A DNA stretch of 34,360 nt from an uncultured Bacteroidales bacterium. GTDB taxonomy: Bacteria > Bacteroidota > Bacteroidia > Bacteroidales > Bacteroidaceae. Under the pieces are notes generated by a model that had not been told where the DNA came from, did not search any database, and saw nothing but the letters and a program-made list of their open reading frames with translations. The number at the start of each line of letters is the position of its first letter. Positions within the stretch are counted from its first letter, which is position 1. The translations under genes and the position numbers were made by a program. Below are positions 8,344 through 16,776 of the stretch, piece by piece. The DNA is taken from positions 1 to 34,360 of the forward strand of contig CAMAFY010000032.1 in NCBI GenBank assembly GCA_945833885.1. The letters are read 5' to 3'.

Positions 8344-9336
8344 ATGGCTTTTCTTACTGAAGACAAACTTGTGATTGTTGGTGCTGGTGGAATGATCGGT
8401 TCCAACATGGTTCAGAGCGTCCTGATGCTCGGTCTCACCCCTAACATTTGCCTGTACGATATCTATGAACCCGGCGTACATGGCGTGTACGATGAGATGT
8501 GTCACTGTGCTTTTCCCGGAGCGAATCTCTCCTACACTGTTGACCCCGAGGTAGCATTTACCGGAGCAAAGTATATCATTTCATCCGGTGGCGCTCCCCG
8601 TAAGGATGGCATGACCCGTGAGGACCTCCTCAAAGGTAACTGCCAGATTGCCGCAGAATTCGGTGAAAACATCAAGAAGTATTGCCCCGATGTGAAGCAT
8701 GTTGTGGTGATTTTCAACCCTGCTGACGTTACTGCCCTCACCGCTTTGATCCACTCCGGTTTGAAGCCCAACCAACTGACATCCCTTGCCGCCCTCGACT
8801 CTACCCGCCTGCAGCAGCAACTTGCTCAGGAGTTCGGCGTTCAGCAGGACAAGGTTACCAACGCCTACACCTATGGTGGCCACGGCGAACAGATGGCAGT
8901 CTTCGCTTCAAAGGCAATGGTTGACGGCAAGCCTCTCGCTGAACTTCCCCTCAGCGACGAGCGTTGGGCAGAGATTAAGCACATGACCATCCAGGGAGGT
9001 TCCAACATCATCAAACTCCGTGGCCGTTCTTCTTTCCAGAGTCCTGCCTATCAGGCTGTGAAGATGATCGAAGGTGCTATGGGCGGAGAGCCCTTCACCT
9101 GGCCCGCAGGATGCTATGTCAACTGCGATAAGTGCGGCTTCAAGAATGTGATGATGGCTATGCCTACCGTCATTGACAAGGATGGTGTTCACTTCACCGC
9201 CCCCGAAGGCACCCCCGAAGAAATGGCATCTCTGGCCGCTTCTTACGAACATCTGCAGAAGATGCGCGATGAAATCATCTCGCTTGGCATTATTCCCGCA
9301 GTTGAAGATTGGAAGAACGACAATCCCAACCTTTAA
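8344..9336 (+). CDS. mdh: Malate dehydrogenase
   Basis: The 330-residue member of the LDH/MDH family interconverts malate and oxaloacetate with NAD in the cytosol. The dinucleotide-binding loop is VGAGGMIGS (residues 12-20). Substrate-binding arginines lie in GGAPRKDGMTREDLLKGN (Arg86, Arg92), with FNPADV as the cofactor/substrate Asn loop and Asp152/Arg155 in the LDSTR motif. The catalytic histidine is His180 in YGGHGEQM; this motif has Glu where many MDHs have Asp after HG. Length and sequence fit the Bacteroidales enzyme used in the reductive branch to succinate. Monocistronic: its own probable promoter lies about 210 bp upstream and a strong terminator follows. Confidence 0.9.
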   Translation: MAFLTEDKLVIVGAGGMIGSNMVQSVLMLGLTPNICLYDIYEPGVHGVYDEMCHCAFPGANLSYTVDPEVAFTGAKYIISSGGAPRKDGMTREDLLKGNCQIAAEFGENIKKYCPDVKHVVVIFNPADVTALTALIHSGLKPNQLTSLAALDSTRLQQQLAQEFGVQQDKVTNAYTYGGHGEQMAVFASKAMVDGKPLAELPLSDERWAEIKHMTIQGGSNIIKLRGRSSFQSPAYQAVKMIEGAMGGEPFTWPAGCYVNCDKCGFKNVMMAMPTVIDKDGVHFTAPEGTPEEMASLAASYEHLQKMRDEIISLGIIPAVEDWKNDNPNL

Positions 9337-9389
9337 TTAAATCCTGCGGCAGGCCGTAATCTCCGGCTCTGCTGACAGCAAAACCTTAT

Positions 9390-9431
9390 ACTGCACAGGC
9401 TTTCCTCCGTGAAGGTTCTGTGCAGTTTTTA
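9390..9431 (+). terminator. Rho-independent terminator after mdh
   Basis: ACTGCACAG (9390-9398) pairs with CTGTGCAGT (9418-9426), with an inner CTTTC/GAAGG stem, followed by a T-run at 9426-9430. It lies 54 bp after the mdh stop. Confidence 0.88.
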
Positions 9432-9526
9432 TTTGTTCCAGCGGAGAAATCCGCCGTAAAAAGCCGTGTCCCTGATATGGAAGCACAGGTATCTGCCGTT
9501 TCGGCATGCGGGATGACGCCACAAAA

Positions 9527-9658
9527 TAGCGGATCTTCGTGGCGGAATGTTCCGAGGTTTGCATTGAAAAGTTCGGATGTTTCTGCCCGAAAGTACGGAG
9601 GTTTACAAAAGAAAGTTCCGAGTACTTCGATGCGTAGTACGGAAGGCTTCAATGCAGA
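9527..9658. repeat. 22-bp tandem array B (five clear units, one weak)
   Basis: Clear units begin at 9549, 9571, 9593, 9615 and 9637, all exactly 22 bp. They start GTTCCGAG, GTTCGGAT, GTACGGAG, GTTCCGAG and GTACGGAA and mostly end in an A-rich GAAAA-like tail. A weaker unit fits 9527-9548. The array lies between the mdh terminator and the helix-turn-helix gene. The sequence from 9659 to 9940 shows no further convincing unit and no gene. Confidence 0.8.
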
Positions 9659-9940
9659 ATGCGTAGGATGGTACGGGCTGCAATGGGCTTTCCATGTCGG
9701 GGAAGAGGCTGTTTCGCGTAATTCCTTCGATATTAGACGTAATAAATGCTGTGATTATCCTTAATTTTTCGGAAGAAAATCGTAATTTCGCGGAAATTTT
9801 TTAATCGCAAAGTAAGTGTCCATAATCAATTTATGCTTAAAACGCCGATGTCTTTTTGACGGTTTCGTACTATATGGTCGGGAATAACAAGCCGGAAGTA
9901 TAAAAGATGAATCAGCCTTACTTATAAATAGAATAATCTT

Positions 9941-11080
9941 ATGTTCGTCGTTAACGAAGACCTTATCCGTAGGCTCCACAAAATGTTGGGGCTCTCCCAA
10001 CGCCGTTTTTCTGAGGAGACATTCTCACATAACCAAGTATGGCCGCAGCGCATGACCTTCTTCAACCGTATGCTGCTCAGCGATCTGGTAACCATCTCCA
10101 ACCATTGGCACATCCCCATCCGTTACCTCATCCGCAAAGATACGGAGACCGAGCCGCTGATGTCCGTCGATGACATTGTCTATCAGGGCGATTGGCGCGA
10201 GGTGAAGTTGAACGTCGATGCTTTCCGCCGCGTCTATCAGACGGCATGTGCAAGGAAGGGCCGCAAGAATGTCCACGATGCCCTGGGCGTCACGGCGTCC
10301 TGTATATGGCGATGGCTGACTGTCCGCTTCACCGTCCGCGCGCAAATGGTGTGCGATTTCTGTAACTTCACGGGAGTTGACCTGCTGGATTTCGTCAGAG
10401 ACCCCAACTGGAAGGCGATGAAATCCGCTCCTCTCCACGCCCAAAACCAGCCGTCGCCGACGCCAGTCTACGAAGGTTTTTTCAGCGCCGGCGTAGCGAA
10501 TACCGAGGATGTGCTGGCTTCGCTGACGCGACTTCAAAGCGAGAACATGGTGCTTTCCGCCAGTGTGCGCAGCCTTCGCCAGCAAATGGAGCAGGTGCGC
10601 GGCATTCTCCTGACCCTCGATGGCGTTTCCCCCGCGTCAACAGCGCCGCAGACGGTGGAAATCCTCCGTGCCTTCGGTTTTGCGGGTAGCGAAAGTCTGT
10701 TCACTCCCTACGGTTGGCAGGGCGATGCTTGGGGCGAGGGTGTTCCTACGCTTGAGGATTTCGTGGCGCGCTGCAATGAGCGTCAGGAATCCACCTCGCG
10801 CTTTCTGGTTCTTCCTGCCGTGGCGGCCATCTTCAATGCCGGTGCCTTGCGTCCGGCGGACGGCGCCTTCCAACCCATTCTTCTGCACGACGACGCGCTC
10901 GATTACGTGATGAAGGCAGCAGGGCTTGACGTTCCGAACGCGCGGAGCGTCAGTGTGGCCGACTTCTGCTGCGCTTTGAATGCCCTTCATCTTACCCCCG
11001 CGTGCTGCATCGACGATGTCAACACCTGCTATCCTCCGCTTTTCGCCGACAAGATGGTGCGCGAACTCGCCGGGAAATGA
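9941..11080 (+). CDS. Helix-turn-helix/coiled-coil protein of unknown function
   Basis: I do not recognise this 379-residue protein. Residues about 5-66 and 92-154 each look like a small helix-turn-helix fold: the first carries LHKMLGLSQRRFSEETF, the second VHDALGVTASCIWRW. The second is followed by a segment reminiscent of XRE-type regulators (FCNFTGVDLLDFV). Residues about 190-224 (SLTRLQSENMVL onwards) form a probable coiled coil. The C-terminal 150 residues contain several cysteines (DFCCALNAL, ACCIDDVNTC) but no motif I can name. There is no signal peptide or membrane segment, so it is probably a cytosolic DNA-binding protein. The start ATG follows an AT-rich stretch without a Shine-Dalgarno. 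It stands alone, with array B upstream and a hairpin terminator downstream. Confidence 0.7.
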   Translation: MFVVNEDLIRRLHKMLGLSQRRFSEETFSHNQVWPQRMTFFNRMLLSDLVTISNHWHIPIRYLIRKDTETEPLMSVDDIVYQGDWREVKLNVDAFRRVYQTACARKGRKNVHDALGVTASCIWRWLTVRFTVRAQMVCDFCNFTGVDLLDFVRDPNWKAMKSAPLHAQNQPSPTPVYEGFFSAGVANTEDVLASLTRLQSENMVLSASVRSLRQQMEQVRGILLTLDGVSPASTAPQTVEILRAFGFAGSESLFTPYGWQGDAWGEGVPTLEDFVARCNERQESTSRFLVLPAVAAIFNAGALRPADGAFQPILLHDDALDYVMKAAGLDVPNARSVSVADFCCALNALHLTPACCIDDVNTCYPPLFADKMVRELAGK

Positions 11081-11167
11081 GGGGCTGACCGACGGCATCT
11101 GTTGCGATATAGGCGGATACTGTAAATTATCATCGCACTTTAAGTCTGCAAAAACTGATTGTTGAAC

Positions 11168-11265
11168 CCGCATGGGGTGAAATCCATGCGGCTGTAAGCA
11201 TCCGCGATTTCCGCATATTCTGCTGAAATCCCCTTCCGTCACACCCTGTCGGCAGGGGATTTTGC
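11168..11265 (+). terminator. Two hairpins after the helix-turn-helix gene, second terminator-like
   Basis: CCGCATGG (11168-11175) pairs with CCATGCGG (11184-11191) across an 8-nt loop. Further on, AAATCCCC (11226-11233) pairs with GGGGATTT (11255-11262) across 21 nt, followed by TTTGCGTTT. The second is the probable terminator of the upstream gene; the role of the first is unknown. Sequence from 11270 to 11440 shows no gene. Confidence 0.6.
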
Positions 11266-11443
11266 GTTTGACGTGCGCGTCGGCAACGCCGGAAGAATGC
11301 TTTTCGGGAGCGGGGAGATGCAGCGTTTCATGCCGACACCTTTAGGGCCGGAGGAGGGAAATGCCCGTTTTCCTGCCATTTGCATATCTGAAAACCTGAC
11401 AAGTTTTCCTCGGAAGGTGGCCGGAAAGTTCCACAAAGGGTAC

Positions 11444-11476
11444 AAAAAAACGGCATGCAGAATCCTCTGCACGCCG
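11444..11476 (-). terminator. Rho-independent terminator for the 41-residue gene
   Basis: CGGCATGCAGA (11451-11461) pairs with TCTGCACGCCG (11466-11476), with one mismatch and a 4-nt loop. On the plus strand seven A residues (11444-11450) precede it, so on the minus strand a U-run follows the stem. This orients it for transcripts coming from the right. Confidence 0.8.
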
Positions 11477-11672
11477 AAATGATATGTTGATGTTACGGGT
11501 ATTCTACAATCACTTTTACAAGTGATACTGCTGTCAATGGTGTTGCATAGTCGGCAACACATCGTAGGTTGTCATTCAGAAACCTCGGTTGGAAGAGCGG
11601 AATGCTCTGCCATCACAAGGTCTGAAATCGGAGGATGCCATACTCATCTGTGGAAGATGAGATGGGATGGTG
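11477..11672 (-). other. Hairpin-rich 3' region of the small-protein transcript
   Basis: At least three stem-loops stand between the 41-residue gene and its terminator. They are CTCATCT/AGATGAG (11643-11661), GTGTTGC/GCAACAC (11540-11560) and ATCACTT/AAGTGAT (11509-11526), each with a perfect 7-bp stem and a 4-7 nt loop. Together with the terminator this looks like a structured RNA tail. No known RNA family is recognised. Confidence 0.5.
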
Positions 11673-11798
11673 TCATTTGTTGGCGGCCAACATCTGGTTA
11701 AGTTCAATGAGAAGGTCCTGGCACATGGCGCCATTTCCCATTTCCTTGTAACGCTTGATGCGGTAGCGCAACTGGTCAATAGTTCTTTTCTCGTTCAT
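11673..11798 (-). CDS. Small basic 41-residue protein of unknown function
   Basis: A short frame begins ATG at 11798 and ends TGA at 11673. The product begins MNEKRTIDQLRYRIKRYKEM and ends MLAANK. It is predicted to be almost wholly helical and positively charged in its first half, with a more hydrophobic second half (CQDLLIELNQMLAA). There is no signal peptide. Support for a real gene comes from a perfect Bacteroidetes -7/-33 pair upstream on the same strand (12051-12080), an AT-rich start context and an oriented terminator downstream. The composition is protein-like rather than random. Function is unknown; a DNA- or RNA-associated or protein-partner role would only be a guess. Confidence 0.7.
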   Translation of the reverse strand: MNEKRTIDQLRYRIKRYKEMGNGAMCQDLLIELNQMLAANK

Positions 11799-12050
11799 AA
11801 TTTCCACATTTTTAATGTGCCTTGCTCCAACTCCCGCTCACAAAGTGCTGTAAAGCGGTGTGAGGGGGGCGGGGCTCAGCGCGGTTAATACTGTGACTGC
11901 TCCATTCTGTGGAGAGCAGATTTTGGGTTGTTTATCCTATCTTTCTTTTTACCCAGGCCGTGAAACCCGTTTGGAATCGCGGTCTCCCGACGTGGTGTCA
12001 GGTGATATTTCTGTGTTGGTTTACTGTCTTTTTTGCTATCTTAGACATTG

Positions 12051-12080
12051 CAAAATTAGATTTTTCTTCACCCTTGTCAA
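12051..12080 (-). promoter_or_regulatory. Promoter for the 41-residue gene
   Basis: On the minus strand TTG (12080-12078) and TAATTTTG (12058-12051) are separated by 19 bp. The -33 region sits in the palindrome CCCTTGTCAAGGG. Start of transcription near 12044 would leave a leader of about 245 nt, which also holds a hairpin CTGC-TCCA/TGGA-GCAG at 11897-11919. No other gene is visible between 11799 and 12050. Confidence 0.55.
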
Positions 12081-12109
12081 GGGGAAAAGGGGAAAAATGC
12101 GCGAAAACT

Positions 12110-13027
12110 TCATTTTTTCGGGCGCCGTTGCTTTGATAAGATGTCAAAATTTGCCTTCAATCCTATTGAGAATTGTTGGAAGGGGTAGTCGTGAAGCCCC
12201 TTTTGGTATTCCGCAAAAGGTGTGAAGCGTTTGATGCGTCCTTCGATGGTGGTTTTCATCACCGCCGGACAATCGCCGTCCTTCTCCCAGCCGAAGTATC
12301 CGCGAATGTCCTGTGTGAGGTTGACATGCTTGAATCTTGCCGTGGCTTTCAGCGCGTACATGGTGGCATCGTTCTGCCGTGCATTGTCGGTCTGCCAGCA
12401 AAGGAATCCGCCGCTGATGCCGATGCGCAACGCCTTCAATGTCGGATTTTCCAATGCAAAATCCTTGCCAAACGACATGTCGAAGAAGTATCCCGGACAG
12501 TCATAATAGCGTGCTGTCGTCCAGTCGTCCTCGGATGCCGTCTTGATTCCTGCCCGCACCGCCATGGCGGGACGTCGGTGGTTTTCGCGCATAAGCAGGA
12601 TGTCCGTGCTGGCAAACAGCGTGCCGACGGCACTTCCCCTACGCGGTGTTGAAGGGTCGACCGGCGCATGTTCCATCCAGCGGGTGGAGAGATGATAGCC
12701 CTCGATGACGGGCATCCACACCACCAGGTTCGCGCGCGAGGTGAAGAGGGGTACGCGGATGCTGGCCATTAGGCTCCCCGTATGGTCGCCGAAATCGCCG
12801 CGGAACCAGTCGCCCCGAACCTTGATTTCCAGTTCGCGGCTCACGGCATCGTCCAACATATCAGGGACCGGAAAGGCATTCGGACCAAAGTATGAGGGTC
12901 CGATGTGCGTGGATTCCGTGCGGTCGGTATGGTGCAGGGTGGTCTGGGCGTGGGCGGAAAAAGCCGGAAACAACGCGATGGCGATAGCCAATATTATATT
13001 ATTATATATATGAGTGGCGGAAATCAT
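12110..13027 (-). CDS. Exported, probably outer-membrane beta-barrel protein
   Basis: The 305-residue product starts MISATHIYNNIILAIAIALF and has a signal peptide with cleavage near SAHA-QTT. The mature part shows alternating hydrophobic/polar strands and many aromatic residues, for example SLMASIRVPLF, LKALRIGISGGFLCW and FQQFSIGLKANFDIL close to the C-terminus. This is typical of outer-membrane barrels. I do not recognise a specific family. The frame is open to 13189, but the ATG at 13027 is chosen because it puts the signal peptide at the N-terminus. Codons 6-10 contain an AT-rich dinucleotide run (13003-13011 on the plus strand). It is divergent from the acyltransferase/barrel gene. Confidence 0.75.
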   Translation of the reverse strand: MISATHIYNNIILAIAIALFPAFSAHAQTTLHHTDRTESTHIGPSYFGPNAFPVPDMLDDAVSRELEIKVRGDWFRGDFGDHTGSLMASIRVPLFTSRANLVVWMPVIEGYHLSTRWMEHAPVDPSTPRRGSAVGTLFASTDILLMRENHRRPAMAVRAGIKTASEDDWTTARYYDCPGYFFDMSFGKDFALENPTLKALRIGISGGFLCWQTDNARQNDATMYALKATARFKHVNLTQDIRGYFGWEKDGDCPAVMKTTIEGRIKRFTPFAEYQKGLHDYPFQQFSIGLKANFDILSKQRRPKK

Positions 13028-13322
13028 GGTGGAAGGAAGTTGAGGGTGGGGGAGTGGAGTGGCGTGATGACGGGGAAGGATCTGGGGGCTTTTCTGTGCG
13101 GGCGGCGGGATGTCGTGGCGGAATCCGGCGCGTCCGTGGGGAAGAAGGTGCGGACGACGGTCGGTCCGGTGCGGGCTGTCCGGCTTCAAATTCCGAAAAC
13201 GGAAAACGTGCTATCCGTTTCCTCCGGAGCGTTTCCGCCGTTCTTTTTGCCTCCGTCGGTACGCGTCATATTAGGCAAAGTTAAGGTTTTTATCCAAAAC
13301 TACCGACATCCTGTCCGTTTTT
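13028..13322. other. G-rich divergent intergenic region
   Basis: The plus strand from 13028 to about 13190 is unusually G-rich and purine-biased. Rows of 22 bp can be drawn but match poorly, so it is not called an array. CAAAGTTA at 13276-13283 reads TAACTTTG on the minus strand and may be the -7 box of the exported protein gene, though no -33 element is at the right distance. No gene is seen. Confidence 0.4.
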
Positions 13323-13354
13323 TTTGCCCAATCCCCGCTTTTCCTTTAATTTTG
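13323..13354 (+). promoter_or_regulatory. Promoter of the acyltransferase/barrel gene
   Basis: TTTG at 13323-13326 and TAATTTTG at 13347-13354 are 20 bp apart, a textbook Bacteroidetes promoter. The leader to the ATG at 13376 would be only about 15 nt. This also argues against the far-upstream in-frame starts (frame open from 12905). Confidence 0.78.
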
Positions 13355-13375
13355 CACGGCAAAATACTGACATCC

Positions 13376-16300
13376 ATGCTGAAAACCATTGAATATTACC
13401 TTGTCTTGGCCGTGTGGTATCCCCTTTCGCTCCTGCCTTGGTGGATATTGTACGGCATTTCCGACCTCATCCTCTATCCTTTGGTGCGCCATGTCCTGCG
13501 TTACCGCCGCCGACTCGTGCGGACGAGCATCAAGGAGTGCTTTCCCGAGAAGGACGATGCCGAACTTCGCGCCATAGAAACCGGATTTTACCATTGGTTC
13601 TGCGACTATATCGTGGAACTTATCAAGCATTTGACGATGAGTGTGGAGGACATCGAGCGTCACATGCAAATCATAGGCACGGAAAATGTGGAGCGGGAGT
13701 TTCTGGAGAGCGGCAAATCCATGTGTGTTGTCTACCTCGGACACTTCAACAACTGGGAATGGGTGTCGGTGCTCGGCGCGAAATTCTCCCCCGAATGCAC
13801 CCCTTCGCAGGTCTATCATCCCCTCCACAACAAGGTGCTCGACCGCATCTTCACCCAAAACCGTGAGAAGTGCGGCGCCCGGAATGTGGCGATGAAGGAG
13901 ACCTTCCGCTTCATCCTTACCCAAATTCGTGCGGGACGCAAGGTCATTATGGGCTTCATTGCCGACCAGCGTCCCAAGACCATCCACCATTGGATGCCGT
14001 GGCTCAACCACGACACCCCCGTGATTACGGGTGCCGAGACCATAGGCCAGCGTATCGGAGCCGTCTACTATTACCTCGATGTCCGCCGTGTGCGCAGGGG
14101 ATATTATCAGGCCACTTACCACAGAATCCCCGAGGATGGCGACGGCCCCTTCCCCATTACCGAGCGGTATATGCGGATGATGGAGGCCAGCATCAAGGAA
14201 GACCCCGCCCATTGGCTTTGGACCCACAACCGCTGGAAGTACAAGCGTCCGCTGGAAACCTTGGCGGCTCTCGTCGCCTCCATCCCCCTCTGGCTGTCGG
14301 TTCTCGCGATGCCGGTGCAGGCACAGACGGTGATGGAGCACGACAGTTGCAGCGCAGCCTTCTTCGCCGACCGCCTTCACACCTCCGATGTTGTGACCTA
14401 TCTGCAGGGAATCTCCCCACATGTCGTCTATCAGGGCAACCATACCGGCCGGTGGAGCGACGCTGACGGACTCATCTTTTCGGTCGACGGACAGAGTTTC
14501 CGGCAAAACCGCTACTATATGAACGGCATGCGCACCAATCTCCGCCTCACTTCCGGCATGTCGCCCTATATGTTGAACATGGAACATCAGCATTTGCGCA
14601 TCGATCCGCTGCGTTCCGCCCTCCATTTCACGGCAGACACCGCCGAAACTGCCTATCTCAGCCTCACGGGAAACTTTGGAAATCTCGGCGGCATCAATCC
14701 TACGACCGAAGGAATCGTGCATCTTTTCCACGGAACCGGCGTGGAAGGTCTGCACAAAGCCGTCACCGAGGACGCCAGGCAGCACATCCGGGCGGCAGGA
14801 AGTCTGGATGTCGCCACCGAAGTGGGGGGATATCGCCAGCGACTCTTTGTGAATGCCGGCTGCAGACGCCTACCCCAATACGATGTCGATGGGCAGTATG
14901 ACGCCTTTCCCCTGTATTCCGCGCGCTATTTTCAGGTGCAACTCGATGGCGAACTTCCGTCTCCCCGGGGATTTTCCCGCGCAGGATATTTCGCCGCGGT
15001 CAAAGGAAAGGATGACGGACTTTCGGAATACGGGTTCAACCGCGACGAGCAACCGCAGACGCTGACCGCAGCCCTCACCCTCTATGGTCAGAGGAACCGC
15101 AGCCGCAGCACGCTCACGACGGGACTGACATGGGGACTTAACCGCCAGGAACGCCGCAATCCGGAATTTTCGCGCAACGTTGCCGACCAGGACGGCGAGG
15201 CGTTGGAACCCTGGATAGCCGAGGGTACGCACCACGAAATATCGTGGGCGCTGACCGCCAGACGGGGGATTACGCCGTGGCTCTCCTTCAATGCCGATGT
15301 CTGGAACAGCCTTCTCGCCTTCTCACCCCGGCAGAAGACGTGGTCGAACCTTGTCTATCTGCAACATTGTGGCGAGGTTGCTCCCACCGCCCTCTACCGT
15401 TACGACTGGGAAAGCCGGGCCTTTGCGGGGGCTTTGCTGGAAAACACCTTCACATTGGAGGCACAACGCGAATACCTCGACCGGCGTCTGCGCCTCAAAG
15501 GTGCGTTGGGCATGAGTCTCGACGGCATGTTGATGAGGACAAATTCCAAGGTGACGCCCAATCTGGAGGCGCTTTTCGACCTTGAGGCACGCCCCTGGAA
15601 GTGGCTGACATTGGGTGTCCAACTCTCCCATAGCCGCATGACGTACAACGTAGAGACGATGCGCTATATGAGTTCGCGCTACCTTAACGGCAAGGTCTAC
15701 GCAACATCCGCCACCGAAACGCGGTCGCCCGAGAAGGCGGACTACGCCACTTTGCTCTCCACCACCGGAGGTTCATCGCATCATTACGCCTCGAACCTGT
15801 GGCAACCTTCGTACTTTACCCTCAGCATTCCCATCCGTGCCCGTTTCGGACGCCACGAAATCCTGGCGCTACAACTGATCCGCAAGTATTATCATACGTG
15901 GCACACCTCGTTTTCCGGCGGTATCTCGGGTCAGGGTGTCTGGGGCGACGCTACGGTAACGCCGGAGATGGCGGAGGAATGGCAGACGACGCGGGCGGAA
16001 CTTCCCGTATATTTCGTCACGCCCGGCGCGAAAAGTTATGAGATCGCCCATCTTTCCTCCGACCTTATGGGGAAGGGGCTGAAGAGCAGTCCGTACTATC
16101 TGTCGCAGATTACGCAATATGCCTATCACGGCAGCCGCCTCTATTTCAGCCTTTCGTGGCATTCGATGATCGGTGCCAACGTCTCGCCGTTGGGAACAGG
16201 CCCCGCTGTGAACGATTTTTGCAGTCTTTCGGAGACGACGGCCCTGCCTTCTACGCTCAGCGTGTTGCAGAATCTTGACGGAAGTTCGCCTGCCGTGGGG

Positions 16301-16744
16301 CGCACCGACCAGGATCGTGCCTACATTGCCCGCATCGTACTGCTCTGGAACGCCACGCGGAATTTCGCCATCGGCGGAACCGCCAGTTGGACCGACGGAC
16401 AACCGATACAACTTTACCGAACCTTCCTCAACACGGAGACCACACTTTCCGCCAGTCACCGCGATGTCACCGTCATCCCCCTCTGCACACGTGGCATCAA
16501 TCCTACGGACGGCAATTTCGGATGTCGCGAAAGCGCCATCTTCCACATCGACCTTCATGCACGCTTGTCGTGGCGTTGGGGAGGGCATGATATGCAGTTG
16601 ACCGCCCAATCCTACAATGTCTACGACTTCGGAAACGTCCTTACCGAATACTGTTTCGCGCAAGGCTACACCGAAAGTCGCGGTGATAACCTGCTGTTGA
16701 CCATTCCCCGTGGCCTCTTGTTGACGTATACCGTCAAACTTTAA
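13376..16744 (+). CDS. Fusion of LpxL-type acyltransferase and outer-membrane beta-barrel
   Basis: One uninterrupted frame encodes 1122 residues. Residues 1-290 are an LpxL/HtrB-type lysophospholipid acyltransferase with an N-terminal membrane helix (MLKTIEYYLVLAVWYPLSLL). The catalytic H-x4-E is GHFNNWE (His123, Glu128), and the C-terminus is the usual HWLWTHNRWKYKRP; such enzymes add the late acyl chains to lipid A at the inner membrane. Residues about 291-316 then form a signal-peptide-like segment (ETLAALVASIPLWLSVLAMP, cleavage after VQA). Residues 317-1122 look like a TonB-dependent-receptor-type barrel: a short plug-like start (GISPHVVYQG, YYMNGMR), many aromatic beta strands and a barrel-style terminal strand ending LLTYTVKL. 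No stop or ATG separates the halves. A TTG at residue 293 is the only plausible internal start near the junction. Either it is a true fusion split after export, or two genes lost their stop codon. Confidence 0.8.
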   Translation: MLKTIEYYLVLAVWYPLSLLPWWILYGISDLILYPLVRHVLRYRRRLVRTSIKECFPEKDDAELRAIETGFYHWFCDYIVELIKHLTMSVEDIERHMQIIGTENVEREFLESGKSMCVVYLGHFNNWEWVSVLGAKFSPECTPSQVYHPLHNKVLDRIFTQNREKCGARNVAMKETFRFILTQIRAGRKVIMGFIADQRPKTIHHWMPWLNHDTPVITGAETIGQRIGAVYYYLDVRRVRRGYYQATYHRIPEDGDGPFPITERYMRMMEASIKEDPAHWLWTHNRWKYKRPLETLAALVASIPLWLSVLAMPVQAQTVMEHDSCSAAFFADRLHTSDVVTYLQGISPHVVYQGNHTGRWSDADGLIFSVDGQSFRQNRYYMNGMRTNLRLTSGMSPYMLNMEHQHLRIDPLRSALHFTADTAETAYLSLTGNFGNLGGINPTTEGIVHLFHGTGVEGLHKAVTEDARQHIRAAGSLDVATEVGGYRQRLFVNAGCRRLPQYDVDGQYDAFPLYSARYFQVQLDGELPSPRGFSRAGYFAAVKGKDDGLSEYGFNRDEQPQTLTAALTLYGQRNRSRSTLTTGLTWGLNRQERRNPEFSRNVADQDGEALEPWIAEGTHHEISWALTARRGITPWLSFNADVWNSLLAFSPRQKTWSNLVYLQHCGEVAPTALYRYDWESRAFAGALLENTFTLEAQREYLDRRLRLKGALGMSLDGMLMRTNSKVTPNLEALFDLEARPWKWLTLGVQLSHSRMTYNVETMRYMSSRYLNGKVYATSATETRSPEKADYATLLSTTGGSSHHYASNLWQPSYFTLSIPIRARFGRHEILALQLIRKYYHTWHTSFSGGISGQGVWGDATVTPEMAEEWQTTRAELPVYFVTPGAKSYEIAHLSSDLMGKGLKSSPYYLSQITQYAYHGSRLYFSLSWHSMIGANVSPLGTGPAVNDFCSLSETTALPSTLSVLQNLDGSSPAVGRTDQDRAYIARIVLLWNATRNFAIGGTASWTDGQPIQLYRTFLNTETTLSASHRDVTVIPLCTRGINPTDGNFGCRESAIFHIDLHARLSWRWGGHDMQLTAQSYNVYDFGNVLTEYCFAQGYTESRGDNLLLTIPRGLLLTYTVKL
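14252..14323 (+). other. Internal signal-peptide-like segment at the fusion junction
   Basis: The hydrophobic stretch LAALVASIPLWLSVLAM, preceded by basic KYKRP and followed by VQA-QT, has all three parts of a signal peptide but lies at residues 293-316 of the fused frame. The first codon of this stretch is TTG, which could serve as a separate start. Confidence 0.6.
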
Positions 16745-16776
16745 GCCGCATCCCTGTCCCTCTTTCCCCGTGCTTA

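Noticed and set aside
7966-8505. Minus-strand frame across the HAD-mdh gap
   Set aside because: It runs through array G, the mdh promoter and the first codons of mdh; composition is not protein-like.
13028-13200. A further 22-bp array in the G-rich region
   Set aside because: Rows of 22 bp share only short G-rich words; base composition alone could explain the similarity.
12905-13375. Upstream extension of the acyltransferase/barrel frame
   Set aside because: It overlaps the divergent gene's start, lies upstream of a perfect promoter at 13323-13354, and shows no protein-like sequence.
13346-14785. Minus-strand frame opposite the acyltransferase
   Set aside because: It lies antisense to a well-supported acyltransferase domain and has no recognisable motifs.
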